A stretch of DNA of 64,000 nt, taken from NCBI GenBank assembly GCA_017461605.1, contig JAFTXN010000010.1, positions 1 to 64,000 on the forward strand, given 5' to 3'. Made by a program: the position numbers and the translations under genes. This document shows, in pieces, positions 8,801 through 19,459 of this stretch. The stretch's first letter is position 1, and each line of letters opens with the position of its first letter. This DNA is from Bacteroidaceae bacterium. GTDB taxonomy: Bacteria; Bacteroidota; Bacteroidia; Bacteroidales; Bacteroidaceae. Below the pieces are notes generated by a model, which was not told the origin of the DNA, did not search any database, and saw nothing but the letters and a program-made list of their open reading frames with translations.

Positions 8801-10754
8801 GATTGTTACCCAATACATGGTAGTACAAGAAGAGCTTGTAATACATGATGGTCTGTGCCCAGATGTTGTTGCTGAAGAAGTCGGTTCCCTCAGCATTGTA
8901 TTGTTTGAGCACATTGGTCAATGAACCATTATCACCATTGTAACGCGAGGTGGTTTCACCAAAATACCACAGCACAACATTGGCAAACAAGTTGTTGGTC
9001 ACCTCGGTCAGACCGCGCATATTGAGTAATTCCTGATGTTGGTGGCCGATTTCGTGACCGGGTCCCCAGTGGCTACCAGCATCGGTCGGCAAATTCTGAA
9101 TGACACCACCCATCGTATTATAGTGGTATCCGCAGTGATCCCAGCCACCATACATGTAAGAACTACCTCCAACACCGAAAGCCAAACCATGCACATTGTA
9201 ATAATCACCATAATCTGTGCCAAACCCATCGGTATCGTCTCCTGTATAAGCAAACACATGATCTTTGTCGGAATAGGGTGACTTCTGTGCATTGCCCTCA
9301 ATCGTTTCCTTATCGAGTACACCCAACACGAGGCGTTCCCACAGCATCACTTTATCCCATTCATCAATCACCGGTTCGATGTTCACCAACTCATTGAAGT
9401 AAGAACCAAGGCCCTTATTACCTTCGGTGTCGGCATCATTGAGCGGGAACTGCAGGGTTATATACTTACCCAATACCGTTACATCGGTCTGGGTGGCGCG
9501 AGCCTCGATGTAATCCCAATCGGCATTCTTATCACCTGAGCCATAAAGTTCATCACCCATCTTGTTGTAGTAACCATTGATGTAGCCACCCTCGATGTGT
9601 ATCTTCAGGTCAGCATAATCGGAGAGTTTACGAACCTTTGCATTATTACCCTTCTTGCCACCACTCGTATCGAATGTATGTACCACATAATTGACGCAGA
9701 GGTTGCAGTTATCTGCATAATAGGGAATAATGTTTAGTCCTTCGTGCAGCTCCACACCGTCACTGTAGCTATTGCCCAACTTGCCATGACCGGTGTAATA
9801 AGTCAAGTACAATGACGCACCATCCTTGATTGTGCCTTCCACCATCACGTAAACAATTCCGCGGTTGTTTACAAAGATACCCGTCGGGTTGTTGATATTG
9901 GTATGCGCATTGAGGCCCAAAGCTGATGAAGCCGCCCCAACCTCATTGTAAGGTTCATAGAGCTGCACACGATATTTCTTGGCATAATCAGAACCCCAAG
10001 CAGACTTGCCTGTATCATAGTTGGGTTCTTCCCAAGTGCCGTCTGTAGTCATCTTAAGCACCATCGCTTGAAGGGCAGCCGGCAAGGCTTTATAGTTATT
10101 ATCCGCCTGCATCTGTGCTGTGGTGTATGCAGCATAGGTAGCATTCAGCGCAGAACATGATTGATCCGTGAAAAGAGCATTGAGAGCCGTTTGGTAATTG
10201 CCTACATTGGCTGAAGTATTAGCCAACGCATCCAATTCCGCCCAGTTGGCCGCCAAATCTGAGGCACTCACACTCACCTCACTGACAGTCCACTGTGTAG
10301 CCTCAGCTCCCAACTCCCAACAAACAACGCTACCCTGGTTGGCACCATAGTGCATATAGCCGTAGCTATTGTTATCATTGGTGGCCCGGAGAGTGTAACC
10401 TGAACCTGCCGCCGAACAAGCAAACTTACAGTTGTCGTCAATGGACACAACCATTGACCACAGCTCGGAAGTAGCATTCGAACTGCGCAGATACTTTCCA
10501 TTACCCAAGTTTCTGAGGGTGTAAACACCTGAGGATACTTCCTCAACATACCACAATTGCTTGTAGTCGCTTGTCAAAGTAGCCGCAATCGAAACATTAG
10601 TTCCGGCGGTGGACGTCATCGAAGACCCACTGTTGGCTACATTCACAAAGTTGTAGACTTTTCCATTCGAAAGTTGTGCCCAAGTCAGGCCACCCACGAA
10701 CGGAGAAAGCAACAACAGAGAGATAATCAATCTCCACACTTTTGTGTTTCTCAT
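2865..10754 (-). CDS. Secreted M60-family (mucinase-like) metallopeptidase, 2629 aa
   Basis: A very large secreted gluzincin. A signal peptide (about 1-26) precedes a beta-trefoil-like domain (about 30-160) and a helical linker. The M60 catalytic region (about 230-720) has zinc motif H567-E568-I-G-H571 and a probable third ligand E584 in GLTEVTNNLF. M60/M60-like enzymes act on mucin-type glycoproteins; the substrate here is inferred. Then come FIVAR-like helical segments alternating with three discoidin (F5/8 type C) domains at about 1125-1285, 1378-1541 and 1634-1801, each with a DNNNDTYFHT- or DGDNSTFFHS-like motif. Further trefoil-like domains occupy about 1850-2400. The last 45 residues (IYDLSGRRI..GIYIVNGRK) form a type-A sorting-like tail. 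It is the first gene of a two-gene operon with the 59-aa gene. Confidence 0.9.
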   Translation of the reverse strand: MRNTKVWRLIISLLLLSPFVGGLTWAQLSNGKVYNFVNVANSGSSMTSTAGTNVSIAATLTSDYKQLWYVEEVSSGVYTLRNLGNGKYLRSSNATSELWSMVVSIDDNCKFACSAAGSGYTLRATNDNNSYGYMHYGANQGSVVCWELGAEATQWTVSEVSVSASDLAANWAELDALANTSANVGNYQTALNALFTDQSCSALNATYAAYTTAQMQADNNYKALPAALQAMVLKMTTDGTWEEPNYDTGKSAWGSDYAKKYRVQLYEPYNEVGAASSALGLNAHTNINNPTGIFVNNRGIVYVMVEGTIKDGASLYLTYYTGHGKLGNSYSDGVELHEGLNIIPYYADNCNLCVNYVVHTFDTSGGKKGNNAKVRKLSDYADLKIHIEGGYINGYYNKMGDELYGSGDKNADWDYIEARATQTDVTVLGKYITLQFPLNDADTEGNKGLGSYFNELVNIEPVIDEWDKVMLWERLVLGVLDKETIEGNAQKSPYSDKDHVFAYTGDDTDGFGTDYGDYYNVHGLAFGVGGSSYMYGGWDHCGYHYNTMGGVIQNLPTDAGSHWGPGHEIGHQHQELLNMRGLTEVTNNLFANVVLWYFGETTSRYNGDNGSLTNVLKQYNAEGTDFFSNNIWAQTIMYYKLFLYYHVLGNNPKFYPRLFEMLRQDPMNIAYEQDGSKCLMHFYKKCCLASGDDLTEFFRAHGFFEVMENRLVGDYNNAVYNLTQDQIDAAIEDVKSWGYPENLAVLFVNDATGETIQSYKGDNLDLYGETTICAEVGSYASYTSANVASEYTYTVSGNTITMEGTGGVGFAILNADGEIIGFSDKTTFEISNECAALIVSGEAKVVVTNYDNSEPVVATDIMNSGSNDEQYEVLGELLESAKVIVDLSDDTGTKVGWYRKESIAPLNTAYTAAKTAYDNKTVGSYKAVYNNLLQAYIDVQGDEYAKIGIVEGTAYRLVNKAYPDRSMAVDVKDVDTDTSVDEMFGLTTESSDAQLWYFEAGSTSGTYYLKNKSTSKYPGNVYSGSVLSADKTATSGNDAAYAYTFHDLGDGTWAFSGNTGLHCASSQSYNIVGWGWGSDTPASHWYITAVEENEVANNRAQLEELIAKTKDLVDEMSVVTYRGDLDMSQYRISSNATESGHETNYLVDNNNDTYFHTVWRDSEVAENHYFQIDLGDGESLSEFVLKYTTYTTGWTADLPTTIVVTASTDGELWNDITTLTNLPTTQGTDYTSAVLGDGSTSYRYWRFTVTGTSSGGSFNGYKYFGLAEVKLNIPETQVHKIQTKYTSYLETSVLTTACDEIVDAVSVYDNTEATAETYQTAYNDLYAEYEKLLDAYTNANSASLAAKKQELQTLITNTNTLMTECGTVNYTPGTYDGTPKLQSTDNSENFYIWTNAQSAVEGPIKDLVDGDNSTFFHSDYSGNDSNDGLDHHITVNLGVATASSFTFNYVTRHNADANYPETIEVYGSVDGTNYGDPLATFTGLPTGNTQSYTSTVITSDAKLKYLRFMVTATNNNKEQGGHPIFHMAEFGLTINGTSDNYAVELGANAGEVTEELMISAYRETASATATLDNATTEMQLIQAIAALQAEYDELYEKKNASVAVDKSALEALIAQTNELLDRCGDIDIVQTPVVGEASALTTTENSDFYVSTNADQNTGGGNNDGGGIAALVDNSEETYFHTRWSGTVVDEAHHVQIDLGDANLLSDFKFSYTPRNGSPAPTAMTVYGSNDANSFTDVLATITSGLPAHNSGSTYTSDVITSATKYRYLRFVVTASVGPGNAEYGGQYFFGMREFDLYPITSYNSENVASVDPNAGSVTKEQILDAYNSKEEAVALTNSDCTQEEVTAKTAELQAYYDALLAAYNTKLYPVTLTTDAANPVLYIMKSRRGDAKVVQYLPFEGHKFNISDTNDGSAVQAFYFMEGTERGQVYVHPYAAGGMVLAANNTGDGADKAFAAKMGGATYEQWKFVEATVEEATWYSLQPVGTSTYFSHYGGGNNKMGFYSAADDGSYLQFVSTTVEGSAAYNSLKTYYDGLTLSNITGGTAVGFYPEAQATTYNSAYAVATALLNPGTIVETKRILTADELRAGVAKRTIGIKCVQEGSFEKWVSEADGLSETLAANTIFSLEPTTDGQSGSYYLKAMSEGDDGYFQQSGYALGAKESAQAFVPVEAIYQGGSGNTAFAGSNADLSGASDLENLVRFVLGSEDGTTYLNPGFTAYNGSTGVWTVYNVYEVCYYAETSIEDADYTAAYNALKAANEALDLILPEEGKHYVIESVLHEGQVMYATGENKVSYGGGRTDKAETIWYVTDVNEENNTFHLANLQTGCTLSNALTWGGEYQLGSEAKNVEMQSADANNGIVLLVPAGGQPMHASGGVVMGWGAYGADSNSAWTLKEISDMSAVKFELTIGQYEHAGMYLNYPVTIPDGVVVKYPNDIEVTKAEGGKVMFAQVEDELPACTGVIVEGSQGTYTFYYDTTPAAEITDNLLSGSAYTTYLPGAAGYSYYLFGVKNNLVGFYMAYLEYNEDGTQTVYDENGNAVEGESLNDTDNGTHFRVGANKVYLPYDYSISGAVTMFGFGDTVTDIDGVETDLEHAAIYDLSGRRIERITTSGIYIVNGRKQYVRASQIK

Positions 10755-10848
10755 AATGTTGTTTAAGTATTTATTGTTAATTGTTTCGTTGTTTAAGACC
10801 TCTCGTCTTCAATCCTTCCTTTTTAGAAAAAGGTACAATTACCCACGG

Positions 10849-10880
10849 CAAAATTAAGGCTTTTAAACTCTGCATTCAAA
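10849..10880 (-). promoter_or_regulatory. Promoter of the M60 operon
   Basis: On the minus strand TAATTTTG (10849-10856) lies 20 nt downstream of TTTG (10877-10880), an excellent match to the Bacteroidetes consensus. The leader is about 90 nt. Between here and the rpoC terminator (10881-11157) the only recognisable structure is the inverted repeat at 11088. Confidence 0.75.
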
Positions 10881-11087
10881 TACTGACCAAGAAAATATAC
10901 CAATACACGGATTTTATGTATAGAATTGGCAACTATCATATTATAAATTGGGCAAAAATGTGTAAAATGCGACGAAAAGACGCTGCACGAGACGCGTCAT
11001 GAGCTATGAGGAATTTACCTCCTTGCTCTGTGTGAGCAAATTATCCCGTATGCCTCGCAGCACAATCTGCAAGCACTGCAGAAAAAA

Positions 11088-11123
11088 CGGGAAGCACTGC
11101 AGAAAATTCTGCAGTGCTTCCCG
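11088..11123. repeat. Perfect 17-bp inverted repeat, GCACTGCAG family
   Basis: The two arms (11088-11104 and 11107-11123, CGGGAAGCACTGCAGAA and its complement) are separated by only AA. A further copy of GCAAGCACTGCAGAA lies just upstream at about 11069. It lies in the gap between the divergent M60 promoter and the rpoC terminator. Confidence 0.8.
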
Positions 11124-11157
11124 TCATCCCTCCCTTGGGACCTCGGAGTTTGCACAA

Positions 11158-11192
11158 CAAAAAAAGGGCTGCGAACCGAAGTCCGCAGCCCC
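11158..11192 (-). terminator. Terminator of the rpoBC operon
   Basis: On the minus strand an 11-bp stem, GGGCTGCGGAC with GTTCGCAGCCC (one G-T pair), is capped by a TTCG tetraloop and followed by eight T residues. It is a canonical strong terminator about 65 nt after the rpoC stop. Confidence 0.95.
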
Positions 11193-11255
11193 TAGCTTAT
11201 GTTTGCCACTCCCCTATTTGTATCAGGAGAGAAGGCTTATCGAGGAGAATTACGA

Positions 11256-14200
11256 TTAAATCTCCTTATCGTCGGTTTTGAGCTTGGCATAATCGTCCAT
11301 ATCGCCCACAACGATGCGATTGAACTCGCGCAAACCGGTACCGGCCGGGATGAGGTGTCCGCAGATTACGTTTTCCTTCATACCCTCGAGATAGTCGGTC
11401 TTGCAGCTGATGGCAGCCTCGTTGAGCACCTTGGTGGTTTCCTGGAAGGACGCAGCCGACATGAAGCTCTTTGTCTGCAACGCTGCACGGGTAATACCCT
11501 GCAGAATCTGCGTTGAAGTAGCTGCCATGGCATCACGCACCTGTACCAACTTCAAGTCGCGGCGCTTGAGCATGGAGTTCTCATCACGGAGCTTGCGTGC
11601 CGTAACGATCATACCCTTCTTCATGGTTTCGCTGTCGCCGGCGTCCACCACAACCTTCTTACCCCAGATGCGGTCGTTCTCCTCGGTGAAATCGAGTTTG
11701 TCCACAATCTGCTGTTCGAGGAAACGGGTATCTCCGGGTTCGTTAATCTGCACCTTACGCATCATCTGGCGGACAATCACTTCGAAGTGTTTGTCGTTGA
11801 TCTTTACACCCTGAAGACGATATACGTCCTGCACTTCGTTAACAATGTACTCCTGAACGGCAGTGGGACCCTTGATGGCCAAGATGTCGCTTGGGGTAGT
11901 CGAACCATCGGAAAGCGGCGTTCCGGCACGAACATAGTCGTTCTCCTGCACCAGAATCTGCTTGGACAGAGGTACGAGATACTTCTTCACTTCGCCCAGC
12001 TTAGAGGTAACAATGATTTCGCGATGTCCGCGCTTCACACCGCCCATGCTGATTTCGCCATCGATTTCGGAAACCACTGCGGGGTTACTCGGGTTACGAG
12101 CTTCGAAGAGCTCGGTTACACGCGGCAGACCACCGGTGATATCGCCGGCCTTACCCACAGCACGCGGTATCTTGATGAGGATGTCGCCGGCCTTCACCTG
12201 CTGACCATCTTCCACAACGATGTGACCGTTGATGGGGAAGTTGCAAGTGCGGATCAGCTCGCCATTCTCGTCAACAATATGGCCGGAGGGTACACGACCA
12301 CGCTCCTTCGACTCAATAACGATACGTTCACGCAGACCGGTTGCATCGTCTTCTTCCACACGATAAGTAACACCTTCGATAACATCCTCGAAGTTGATAG
12401 TACCGGCACTTTCGGTTACGATAACGGCATTGAAGGGGTCCCACTTGGCAATCAGCGTGCCCTTGGCTACCACATCGCCTTCGTTCACGAAGAGCTGTGA
12501 ACCGTAAGGTACGTTCTGTGAAGAAAGTACAATGCCTGTATTCTCATCAACAAAGCGTACTTCGGCCAAACGACCTACGACCACCTTACCGGGAGTACCG
12601 TCTTCGTTGGTAACATCAACTGTACGGAGTTCTTCAAACTCGAGGCGGCAATCATTCTTCGCTACGATGGTGGCATTGGCTGCAGCGTTACTTGCGATAC
12701 CACCGGCGTGGAACGTACGGAGTGTCAGCTGAGTACCCGGTTCACCGATGGACTGTGCTGCAATGACGCCCACAGCCTCACCCTTCTGCACCATACGGCT
12801 CGTGGCAAGGTTGCGGCCATAACACTTCATGCAGACACCATGCTTACTTTCGCAAGTAAGAACGGAACGAATTTCGACACTCTCGATGGGAGAAGCCTCG
12901 ATCTCTGCCACAACAGCTTCGGTGATTTCCTCACCGGCCTGTACGATGCAACGGCCCGTAGTGGGATCGATGATGTCGTGAACGGATACGCGACCAAGGA
13001 TGCGTTCGCCCAAAGAAGAAATGATTTCATCACCATCTTTCAGTGCAGAGCAAACAAGTCCGCGCAGCGTGCCACAGTCCTCTTCGGTGATAATCACATC
13101 GTGAGAAACGTCCACAAGACGACGTGTCAGATAACCGGCGTCGGCCGTCTTAAGAGCGGTATCGGCAAGACCCTTACGGGCACCGTGCGTAGAGATAAAG
13201 TACTCCAACACGGACATACCTTCCTTAAAGTTCGAAAGAATGGGGTTTTCGATAATCTGTGCTCCCTCGGCACCGGCTTTCTGAGGCTTGGCCATAAGTC
13301 CACGCATACCGGCCAACTGTGCAATCTGATCGGCAGAACCACGGGCTCCGGAGTCGAGCATCATGAACACAGCGTTGAAGCCTTGGTCGGCTTCGGTCAT
13401 CTGCTTCATGAGTGTGCGCTTGAGGTCAGTGTTGACGTGCGTCCATGTATCAATTACCTGGTTGTAACGCTCGTTGTCGGTGATGAAACCCATGTTATAG
13501 TTCATGGTAATCTGATCGATTTCTTCATTACCACGCTTCACGAAGTCTGCTTTCTCCTTCGGGATGATAATATCGTCAAGGTTGAAGGACAAGCCGCCTT
13601 CGTAGGCCATGCGATAACCGAGGTTCTTGATACCATCGAGGAATTCGCAAGCACGAGCCATACCAACTCCCTTGATGACCTTGGCAATGATGTCGCGCAG
13701 AGACTTCTTGGAGATTACGGTATTGACATAGCCCACTTCCTTCGGCACGATCTCGTTCACGATGACACGGCCCACAGAGGTCTCAACCAACTGCTTGATC
13801 GGATTGCCATTGTCGTCAACGTCTTCTACAAGTACCTTGACGGGAGCATGCACATCCACACGCTTCTCATTGTAAGCAATGATGGCTTCTTCAGCACCGT
13901 AAAAAGTGAGACCTTCGCCCTTTGCACCGGGACGGAGTTTCGTGATATAATAGAGACCAAGCACCATATCCTGTGAGGGCACCGTGATAGGAGCACCATT
14001 GGCAGGATTGAGAATGTTGTGGCTCTGAAGCATCAACATCTGAGCTTCAAGAATAGCCTCATTGCTCAAGGGGAGGTGCACAGCCATTTGGTCACCGTCG
14101 AAGTCGGCATTGAACGCCGTACATGCGAGGGGGTGAAGCTGAATGGCCTTACCTTCTATCATCTTAGGCTGGAAGGCCTGGATACCGAGACGGTGAAGTG

Positions 14201-15515
14201 TCGGAGCACGGTTGAGCAGAACGGGATGTCCCTTCATCACGTGTTCGAGAATATCCCAAATCACAGCTTCGCGACGGTCCACAATCTTCTTCGCACTCTT
14301 CACTGTCTTAACAATACCGCGCTCGATGAGCTTACGGATGATGAAAGGCTTGTAGAGCTCTGCAGCCATCAACTTGGGAATACCGCATTCGCCCATCTTC
14401 AGTTCAGGACCTACGACGATAACCGAACGAGCCGAATAGTCGACACGCTTACCTAGGAGGTTCTGACGGAAACGTCCCTGCTTACCTTTCAGATAGTCGG
14501 AAAGCGACTTCAACGGGCGATTGCTGTCGCTCTTCACGGCACTGCTCTTGCGAGAATTGTCGAAGAGGCTGTCAACAGCTTCCTGAAGCATACGCTTTTC
14601 GTTACGCAAGATAACTTCAGGGGCCTTGATTTCGAGCAAACGCTTCAGACGGTTGTTGCGGATAAGCACGCGACGATAGAGGTCGTTGAGGTCGGATGTG
14701 GCAAAACGTCCACCATCGAGCGCCACAAGCGGACGAAGCTCGGGAGGTGTAACGGGGATAATCTTCATGATCATCCACTCGGGACGATTACGATCCTTGC
14801 TTGCACGGAAAGACTCTACAACCTGTAAGCGCTTCAATGCCTCGTTCTTACGCTGCATGGAAGAGTCGGAATTGGCACGGTCGCGCAATTCGTATGAAAG
14901 GGAGTCGAGGTCAAGACGTGCCAACAGGTCGTAAACAGCCTCTGCACCCATCTTAGCAATAAACTTGTTGGGATTGCTGTCCTCCAAGAACTGGTTGTCT
15001 TTGGGAAGCTTCTTCAGAATGTCAAGATATTCGTCCTCAGTAAGGAGGTCGTTGACCATCAATTCCTCAGAAAGCACACCGGGCTGGATAACAACATAAC
15101 GCTCATAATAGATGATGGAGTCGAGCTTCTTCGTGGGAAGTCCCAAGAGGTAGCCAATCTTATTGGGCAAAGAACGGAAATACCAGATGTGAGCTACGGG
15201 CACAACCAGCTGAATGTGTCCGGCACGCTCACGGCGCACCTTCTTTTCTGTTACCTCAACACCGCAACGATCGCAGACAATACCTTTATAGCGGATGCGC
15301 TTGTACTTTCCGCAATGGCATTCGTAGTCCTTGGTCGGACCAAAGATACGCTCGCAGAACAAGCCATCGCGCTCGGGCTTATAGGTACGATAGTTGATGG
15401 TTTCAGGCTTCAGAACCTCACCATAAGAGTTGGCCTGAATCTCTTCGGGAGAAGCCAAGCCGATGGTGATTTTCGTGAAGTTACTCTTTATTTTGTTTTC
15501 TCTTTTGAAAGCCAT
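11256..15515 (-). CDS. rpoC: DNA-directed RNA polymerase subunit beta'
   Basis: A 1419-aa catalytic subunit of RNA polymerase. Visible hallmarks are the N-terminal zinc site ([20 protein letters not shown]), the active-site NADFDGD with Mg-binding D471, D473 and D475, and the bridge/trigger region ([20 protein letters not shown]). The second zinc cluster is [13 protein letters not shown]. Length and motif order are normal for Bacteroidetes. It lies 33 nt downstream of rpoB and is the last gene of the operon, ending in a TTCG-loop terminator. Confidence 0.99.
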   Translation of the reverse strand: MAFKRENKIKSNFTKITIGLASPEEIQANSYGEVLKPETINYRTYKPERDGLFCERIFGPTKDYECHCGKYKRIRYKGIVCDRCGVEVTEKKVRRERAGHIQLVVPVAHIWYFRSLPNKIGYLLGLPTKKLDSIIYYERYVVIQPGVLSEELMVNDLLTEDEYLDILKKLPKDNQFLEDSNPNKFIAKMGAEAVYDLLARLDLDSLSYELRDRANSDSSMQRKNEALKRLQVVESFRASKDRNRPEWMIMKIIPVTPPELRPLVALDGGRFATSDLNDLYRRVLIRNNRLKRLLEIKAPEVILRNEKRMLQEAVDSLFDNSRKSSAVKSDSNRPLKSLSDYLKGKQGRFRQNLLGKRVDYSARSVIVVGPELKMGECGIPKLMAAELYKPFIIRKLIERGIVKTVKSAKKIVDRREAVIWDILEHVMKGHPVLLNRAPTLHRLGIQAFQPKMIEGKAIQLHPLACTAFNADFDGDQMAVHLPLSNEAILEAQMLMLQSHNILNPANGAPITVPSQDMVLGLYYITKLRPGAKGEGLTFYGAEEAIIAYNEKRVDVHAPVKVLVEDVDDNGNPIKQLVETSVGRVIVNEIVPKEVGYVNTVISKKSLRDIIAKVIKGVGMARACEFLDGIKNLGYRMAYEGGLSFNLDDIIIPKEKADFVKRGNEEIDQITMNYNMGFITDNERYNQVIDTWTHVNTDLKRTLMKQMTEADQGFNAVFMMLDSGARGSADQIAQLAGMRGLMAKPQKAGAEGAQIIENPILSNFKEGMSVLEYFISTHGARKGLADTALKTADAGYLTRRLVDVSHDVIITEEDCGTLRGLVCSALKDGDEIISSLGERILGRVSVHDIIDPTTGRCIVQAGEEITEAVVAEIEASPIESVEIRSVLTCESKHGVCMKCYGRNLATSRMVQKGEAVGVIAAQSIGEPGTQLTLRTFHAGGIASNAAANATIVAKNDCRLEFEELRTVDVTNEDGTPGKVVVGRLAEVRFVDENTGIVLSSQNVPYGSQLFVNEGDVVAKGTLIAKWDPFNAVIVTESAGTINFEDVIEGVTYRVEEDDATGLRERIVIESKERGRVPSGHIVDENGELIRTCNFPINGHIVVEDGQQVKAGDILIKIPRAVGKAGDITGGLPRVTELFEARNPSNPAVVSEIDGEISMGGVKRGHREIIVTSKLGEVKKYLVPLSKQILVQENDYVRAGTPLSDGSTTPSDILAIKGPTAVQEYIVNEVQDVYRLQGVKINDKHFEVIVRQMMRKVQINEPGDTRFLEQQIVDKLDFTEENDRIWGKKVVVDAGDSETMKKGMIVTARKLRDENSMLKRRDLKLVQVRDAMAATSTQILQGITRAALQTKSFMSAASFQETTKVLNEAAISCKTDYLEGMKENVICGHLIPAGTGLREFNRIVVGDMDDYAKLKTDDKEI

Positions 15516-15548
15516 ATCGATAATGTTTTAAGTAAAGAGACTTTGTGT

Positions 15549-18500
15549 TTAATCCAACGTGATGCTAAGACCTAAGCCACGCAATTCGTGCAGGAGCACA
15601 TTGAGCGACTCGGGAATACCCGGGGTGGGCATTGCATCACCCTTAACGATGGCTTCGTAAGCCTTCGAGCGGCCCACAACATCATCGGACTTAATGGTAA
15701 GAATTTCTTGAAGTACATGAGAAGCGCCAAATGCCTCGATGGCCCAAACTTCCATCTCTCCGAAACGCTGACCACCAAACTGTGCCTTACCACCGAGAGG
15801 TTGCTGCGTGATGAGAGAGTACGGACCGATGGAACGAGCGTGCATCTTGTCTTCAACCATGTGTCCAAGTTTCAACATATAGGTTACACCCACAGTGGCC
15901 TTTTGGTCGAAAGGTTCACCGGTACCGCCATCATAAAGCTGCGTAGAGCCATAACGGGGCAGTCCGGCCTTGTCAGTCCATTCGCAAAGGTCATCCAACT
16001 TGGCACCATCGAAGATAGGAGTGGCAAACTTCACGCCCAAATTCTTACCTGCAGCACCCAACACAGCCTCGAAAATCTGTCCGAGGTTCATACGTGAGGG
16101 CACACCCAGCGGGTTAAGAACGATATCGACGGGAGTACCATCGGCCAAGAACGGCATGTCTTCCTGACGCACAATCTTAGACACGATACCCTTGTTACCG
16201 TGACGACCGGCCATCTTATCACCCACACCGATCTTACGCTTCTTGGCAATATAAACTTTGGCCATCTGAACAATGCCGGAGGGAAGTTCGTCACCGATAG
16301 TGATAGCAAACTTCTTACGCTTCAGCGCGGCATCCATAATGTTGTGCTTCTTCAAGAAGTTGATTACCAAACGACGGATCAGGTCGTTGATGTGCTCATC
16401 GGTGGTCCATCCACTGAGTTGAACCGAGCTGTAATCCAAAGTATTGAGAATGGTCTTGGTAAACTTGGTTCCCTTAGCTACTACTTCGGCACCGATGTTG
16501 TCGAATACGCCCTGTGAAGTCTTATCCTTAACAAGCGTCATCAACTTTTTAATCATCAAGTCGCGAAGAGCAGACGTTTCCTTCTCGAACTCTTCATCCA
16601 ACTTTTGGAGTTTGAGCTTATCGGCAGCGCGTGAAGCACGAGTCTTCTCAGCCTTAGAGAACAACTTCTTATCAATCACGACACCATTCAGAGAGGGATT
16701 GGCCTTCAACGAAGCGTCCTTCACATCACCGGCCTTGTCACCGAAGATAGCACGGAGCAGTTTTTCTTCAGGAGTGGGATCGCTCTCTCCCTTCGGTGTG
16801 ATTTTACCAATCAAGATGTCACCGGGCTTCACACAAGCACCGATGCGGATGATACCATTTTCATCCAAATCTTTCGTAGCATCTTCGCTGACGTTGGGGA
16901 TGTCGTTGGTTAGTTCTTCCATACCACGCTTGGTTTCGCGCACTTCGAGAGCGAACTCGTCAACATGTACAGAAGTCAAGATATCCTCACGCACCATTCT
17001 TTCGTTCAGCACGATGGCATCCTCGTAGTTGTAACCCTTCCAAGGCATGTATGCCACAAGGAGGTTACGACCCAGTGCCAACTCGCCCTTTTCGGTCGCG
17101 TATCCTTCGGTAAGTATATCACCGGCCTTAACATGCTGACCAACTTCACAGATAGGACGAAGGTCAATGGTCATGTTTTGGTTGGTGCGACGGAACTTCG
17201 GAATGTTATATTCCTTAACAGCCGAATCAAAACTAACAAATTCTTCGTCTTCGGTTCTATTATATATAATACGAATGGTAGTAGCATCTACATAATCTAC
17301 GACACCTTCACCTTCGGCTGTAATCATGGTGCGAGAATCCTCACAAACCTGCTTCTCGATACCGGTTCCCACAATAGGAGCTTCCGAACGAATCAGAGGT
17401 ACTGCCTGGCGCATCATGTTCGATCCCATCAATGCACGGTGAGCATCATCGTGCTCAAGGAACGGAATGAGCGAAGCTGCAATAGAAGCAATCTGCTGAG
17501 GAGCCACGTCCATAAGTTCTACTTGTGCTGGCGGAACGACAGGGTAGTCGGCATCACGACGGCACTTCACCTTGGACAGGATAAATGTTCCATCTTCGTT
17601 CAAGGGAGCATTGCCCTGACCGATAATCTTGTCTTCTTCCTCTTCTGCGCTAAGATAAACCACATGGTCGTTGTCCAAATCTACCTGCGAGTTTTCCACC
17701 TTGCGATAGGGAGTCTCGATGAATCCGAGTTCATCAATCTTAGCATATACACAAAGTGAAGAAATCAGACCGATGTTCGGACCTTCAGGAGATTCGATAG
17801 GACACAAACGGCCATAGTGAGTATAGTGTACGTCACGCACCTCGAAACCGGCACGTTCACGTGACAAACCACCGGGACCCAGTGCAGAAAGACGACGCTT
17901 GTTCGTTACCTCTGCCAAGGGGTTGGTTTGGTCCATGAATTGAGAGAGGGCATTCGTTCCGAAGAAGGAGTTGATTACAGAAGAAATGGTCTTCGCATTG
18001 ATCAAATCGGTCGGAGTGAACACTTCATTGTCGCGCACATTCATACGTTCGCGAATGGTGCGACTCATGCGAGCCAAACCAATGGCAAACTGATTGGAGA
18101 GTTGTTCACCCACGGTACGTACACGACGATTGCTCAAGTGGTCGATATCGTCCACTGTAGCCTTGGAGTTGATCAGTTCAACAAGATATTTGATGATGTT
18201 GATGATATCCTCCTTCGTCAAGACACGAGTTTCGTAGTCGGTGTCCTGACCAAGTTTTTTATTGATGCGATAACGGCCCACTTCTCCCAAGTCATAGCGC
18301 TTTTCAGAGAAGAACAGATTGTTGATTACTTCGCGGGCACTTGCATCGTCCGCCGGGTCTGCATTACGCAACTGGCGATAGATATAAAGAACAGCCTCTT
18401 TTTCAGAGTTACTGGGGTCTTTCTGAAGGGTATTGAAGATAATTGAGAAATCCGTAGAAGACGATTCTTCTTGGTGCAACAGGATGTATTCTGCACCGCT

Positions 18501-19361
18501 CTCAATAATTTTTTCGATATCTTCGGCTTCCAATACGGTTTCGCGATCGAGAATCACCTGATTACGCTCGATAGAAACCACTTCGCCGGTATCTTCGTCA
18601 ACAAAGTCTTCCACCCAACTCTTCAGAACACGGGCGGCCAACTTGCGGCCCACGCATTTCTTTAAGTTAGTTTTGTTGACTTTGATTTCCTCTGCGAGGT
18701 TGAAAATTTGCAGAATGTCACGGTCGTTCTCAAAGCCGATTGCACGCAACAGCGTTGTAACGGGCAACTTCTTCTTACGATCGATGTACGCATACATCAC
18801 ATTGTTGATGTCAGTTGCGAACTCAATCCACGAGCCCTTGAAAGGAATAATTCGGGCAGAATAGAGCTGGGTTCCATTGGCATGCACACTGGATCCGAAG
18901 AACACACCGGGTGAGCGGTGCAACTGCGACACAACAACACGCTCTGCACCATTGATAATAAATGTTCCGTTGTTGGTCATGTAAGGAATAGGACCGAGGA
19001 ACACATCCTGCACAACAGTGTCAAAGTCTTCGTGATCAGGGTCTGTACAATACAGTTTTAATTTTGCCTTGAGAGGAACACTATAAGAGAGGCCACGCTC
19101 CAAACATTCTTCAATGGAGTAGCGAGGAGCATCGATATAGTAATCCAAGAACTCTAATACAAAGTTATTTCGGGTGTCTGCAATCGGAAAATTCTCTGCA
19201 AAAACCTTATAAAGTCCGTCATTCTTACGTAACTCCGACGGAGTGTCGAGTTGCAGAAAATCACGAAACGACTTCAACTGTACATCCAAGAAATCGGGAT
19301 AAGGCATCGGCTTCTTCACAGATGCGAAGTTGACTCGTTGATTTATTACTCTGGAAGACAT
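15549..19361 (-). CDS. rpoB: DNA-directed RNA polymerase subunit beta
   Basis: A 1270-aa subunit, the usual length in Bacteroidetes. Conserved blocks include [21 protein letters not shown], the rifampicin-binding cluster ([20 protein letters not shown] then LSALGPGG) and the C-terminal [18 protein letters not shown]. At the site equivalent to E. coli H526 this protein has asparagine, N487 (AAC, 17901-17903); S531 and D516 equivalents are conserved. Expression is probably set partly by a hairpin-plus-T-run in the rplL-rpoB gap. It precedes rpoC by 33 nt. Confidence 0.99.
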   Translation of the reverse strand: MSSRVINQRVNFASVKKPMPYPDFLDVQLKSFRDFLQLDTPSELRKNDGLYKVFAENFPIADTRNNFVLEFLDYYIDAPRYSIEECLERGLSYSVPLKAKLKLYCTDPDHEDFDTVVQDVFLGPIPYMTNNGTFIINGAERVVVSQLHRSPGVFFGSSVHANGTQLYSARIIPFKGSWIEFATDINNVMYAYIDRKKKLPVTTLLRAIGFENDRDILQIFNLAEEIKVNKTNLKKCVGRKLAARVLKSWVEDFVDEDTGEVVSIERNQVILDRETVLEAEDIEKIIESGAEYILLHQEESSSTDFSIIFNTLQKDPSNSEKEAVLYIYRQLRNADPADDASAREVINNLFFSEKRYDLGEVGRYRINKKLGQDTDYETRVLTKEDIINIIKYLVELINSKATVDDIDHLSNRRVRTVGEQLSNQFAIGLARMSRTIRERMNVRDNEVFTPTDLINAKTISSVINSFFGTNALSQFMDQTNPLAEVTNKRRLSALGPGGLSRERAGFEVRDVHYTHYGRLCPIESPEGPNIGLISSLCVYAKIDELGFIETPYRKVENSQVDLDNDHVVYLSAEEEEDKIIGQGNAPLNEDGTFILSKVKCRRDADYPVVPPAQVELMDVAPQQIASIAASLIPFLEHDDAHRALMGSNMMRQAVPLIRSEAPIVGTGIEKQVCEDSRTMITAEGEGVVDYVDATTIRIIYNRTEDEEFVSFDSAVKEYNIPKFRRTNQNMTIDLRPICEVGQHVKAGDILTEGYATEKGELALGRNLLVAYMPWKGYNYEDAIVLNERMVREDILTSVHVDEFALEVRETKRGMEELTNDIPNVSEDATKDLDENGIIRIGACVKPGDILIGKITPKGESDPTPEEKLLRAIFGDKAGDVKDASLKANPSLNGVVIDKKLFSKAEKTRASRAADKLKLQKLDEEFEKETSALRDLMIKKLMTLVKDKTSQGVFDNIGAEVVAKGTKFTKTILNTLDYSSVQLSGWTTDEHINDLIRRLVINFLKKHNIMDAALKRKKFAITIGDELPSGIVQMAKVYIAKKRKIGVGDKMAGRHGNKGIVSKIVRQEDMPFLADGTPVDIVLNPLGVPSRMNLGQIFEAVLGAAGKNLGVKFATPIFDGAKLDDLCEWTDKAGLPRYGSTQLYDGGTGEPFDQKATVGVTYMLKLGHMVEDKMHARSIGPYSLITQQPLGGKAQFGGQRFGEMEVWAIEAFGASHVLQEILTIKSDDVVGRSKAYEAIVKGDAMPTPGIPESLNVLLHELRGLGLSITLD

Positions 19362-19398
19362 TCTGATTAATTATTGATGATACTTGATGAGAAGACAC

Positions 19399-19436
19399 AA
19401 AAAGGTTAAGAACCCTCTACCAGAGGATTCTTAACC
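19399..19436 (-). terminator. Attenuator-like hairpin between rplL and rpoB
   Basis: On the minus strand a 15-bp stem, GGTTAAGAATCCTCT with AGAGGGTTCTTAACC (one G-U), has a 3-nt loop and is followed by TTTTTGTG. It lies about 23 nt past the rplL stop and 40 nt before rpoB. A partial terminator at this place is established in E. coli; the same role here is inferred. Confidence 0.8.
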
Positions 19437-19459
19437 AATAGGATTAAGATTGTAACTGA

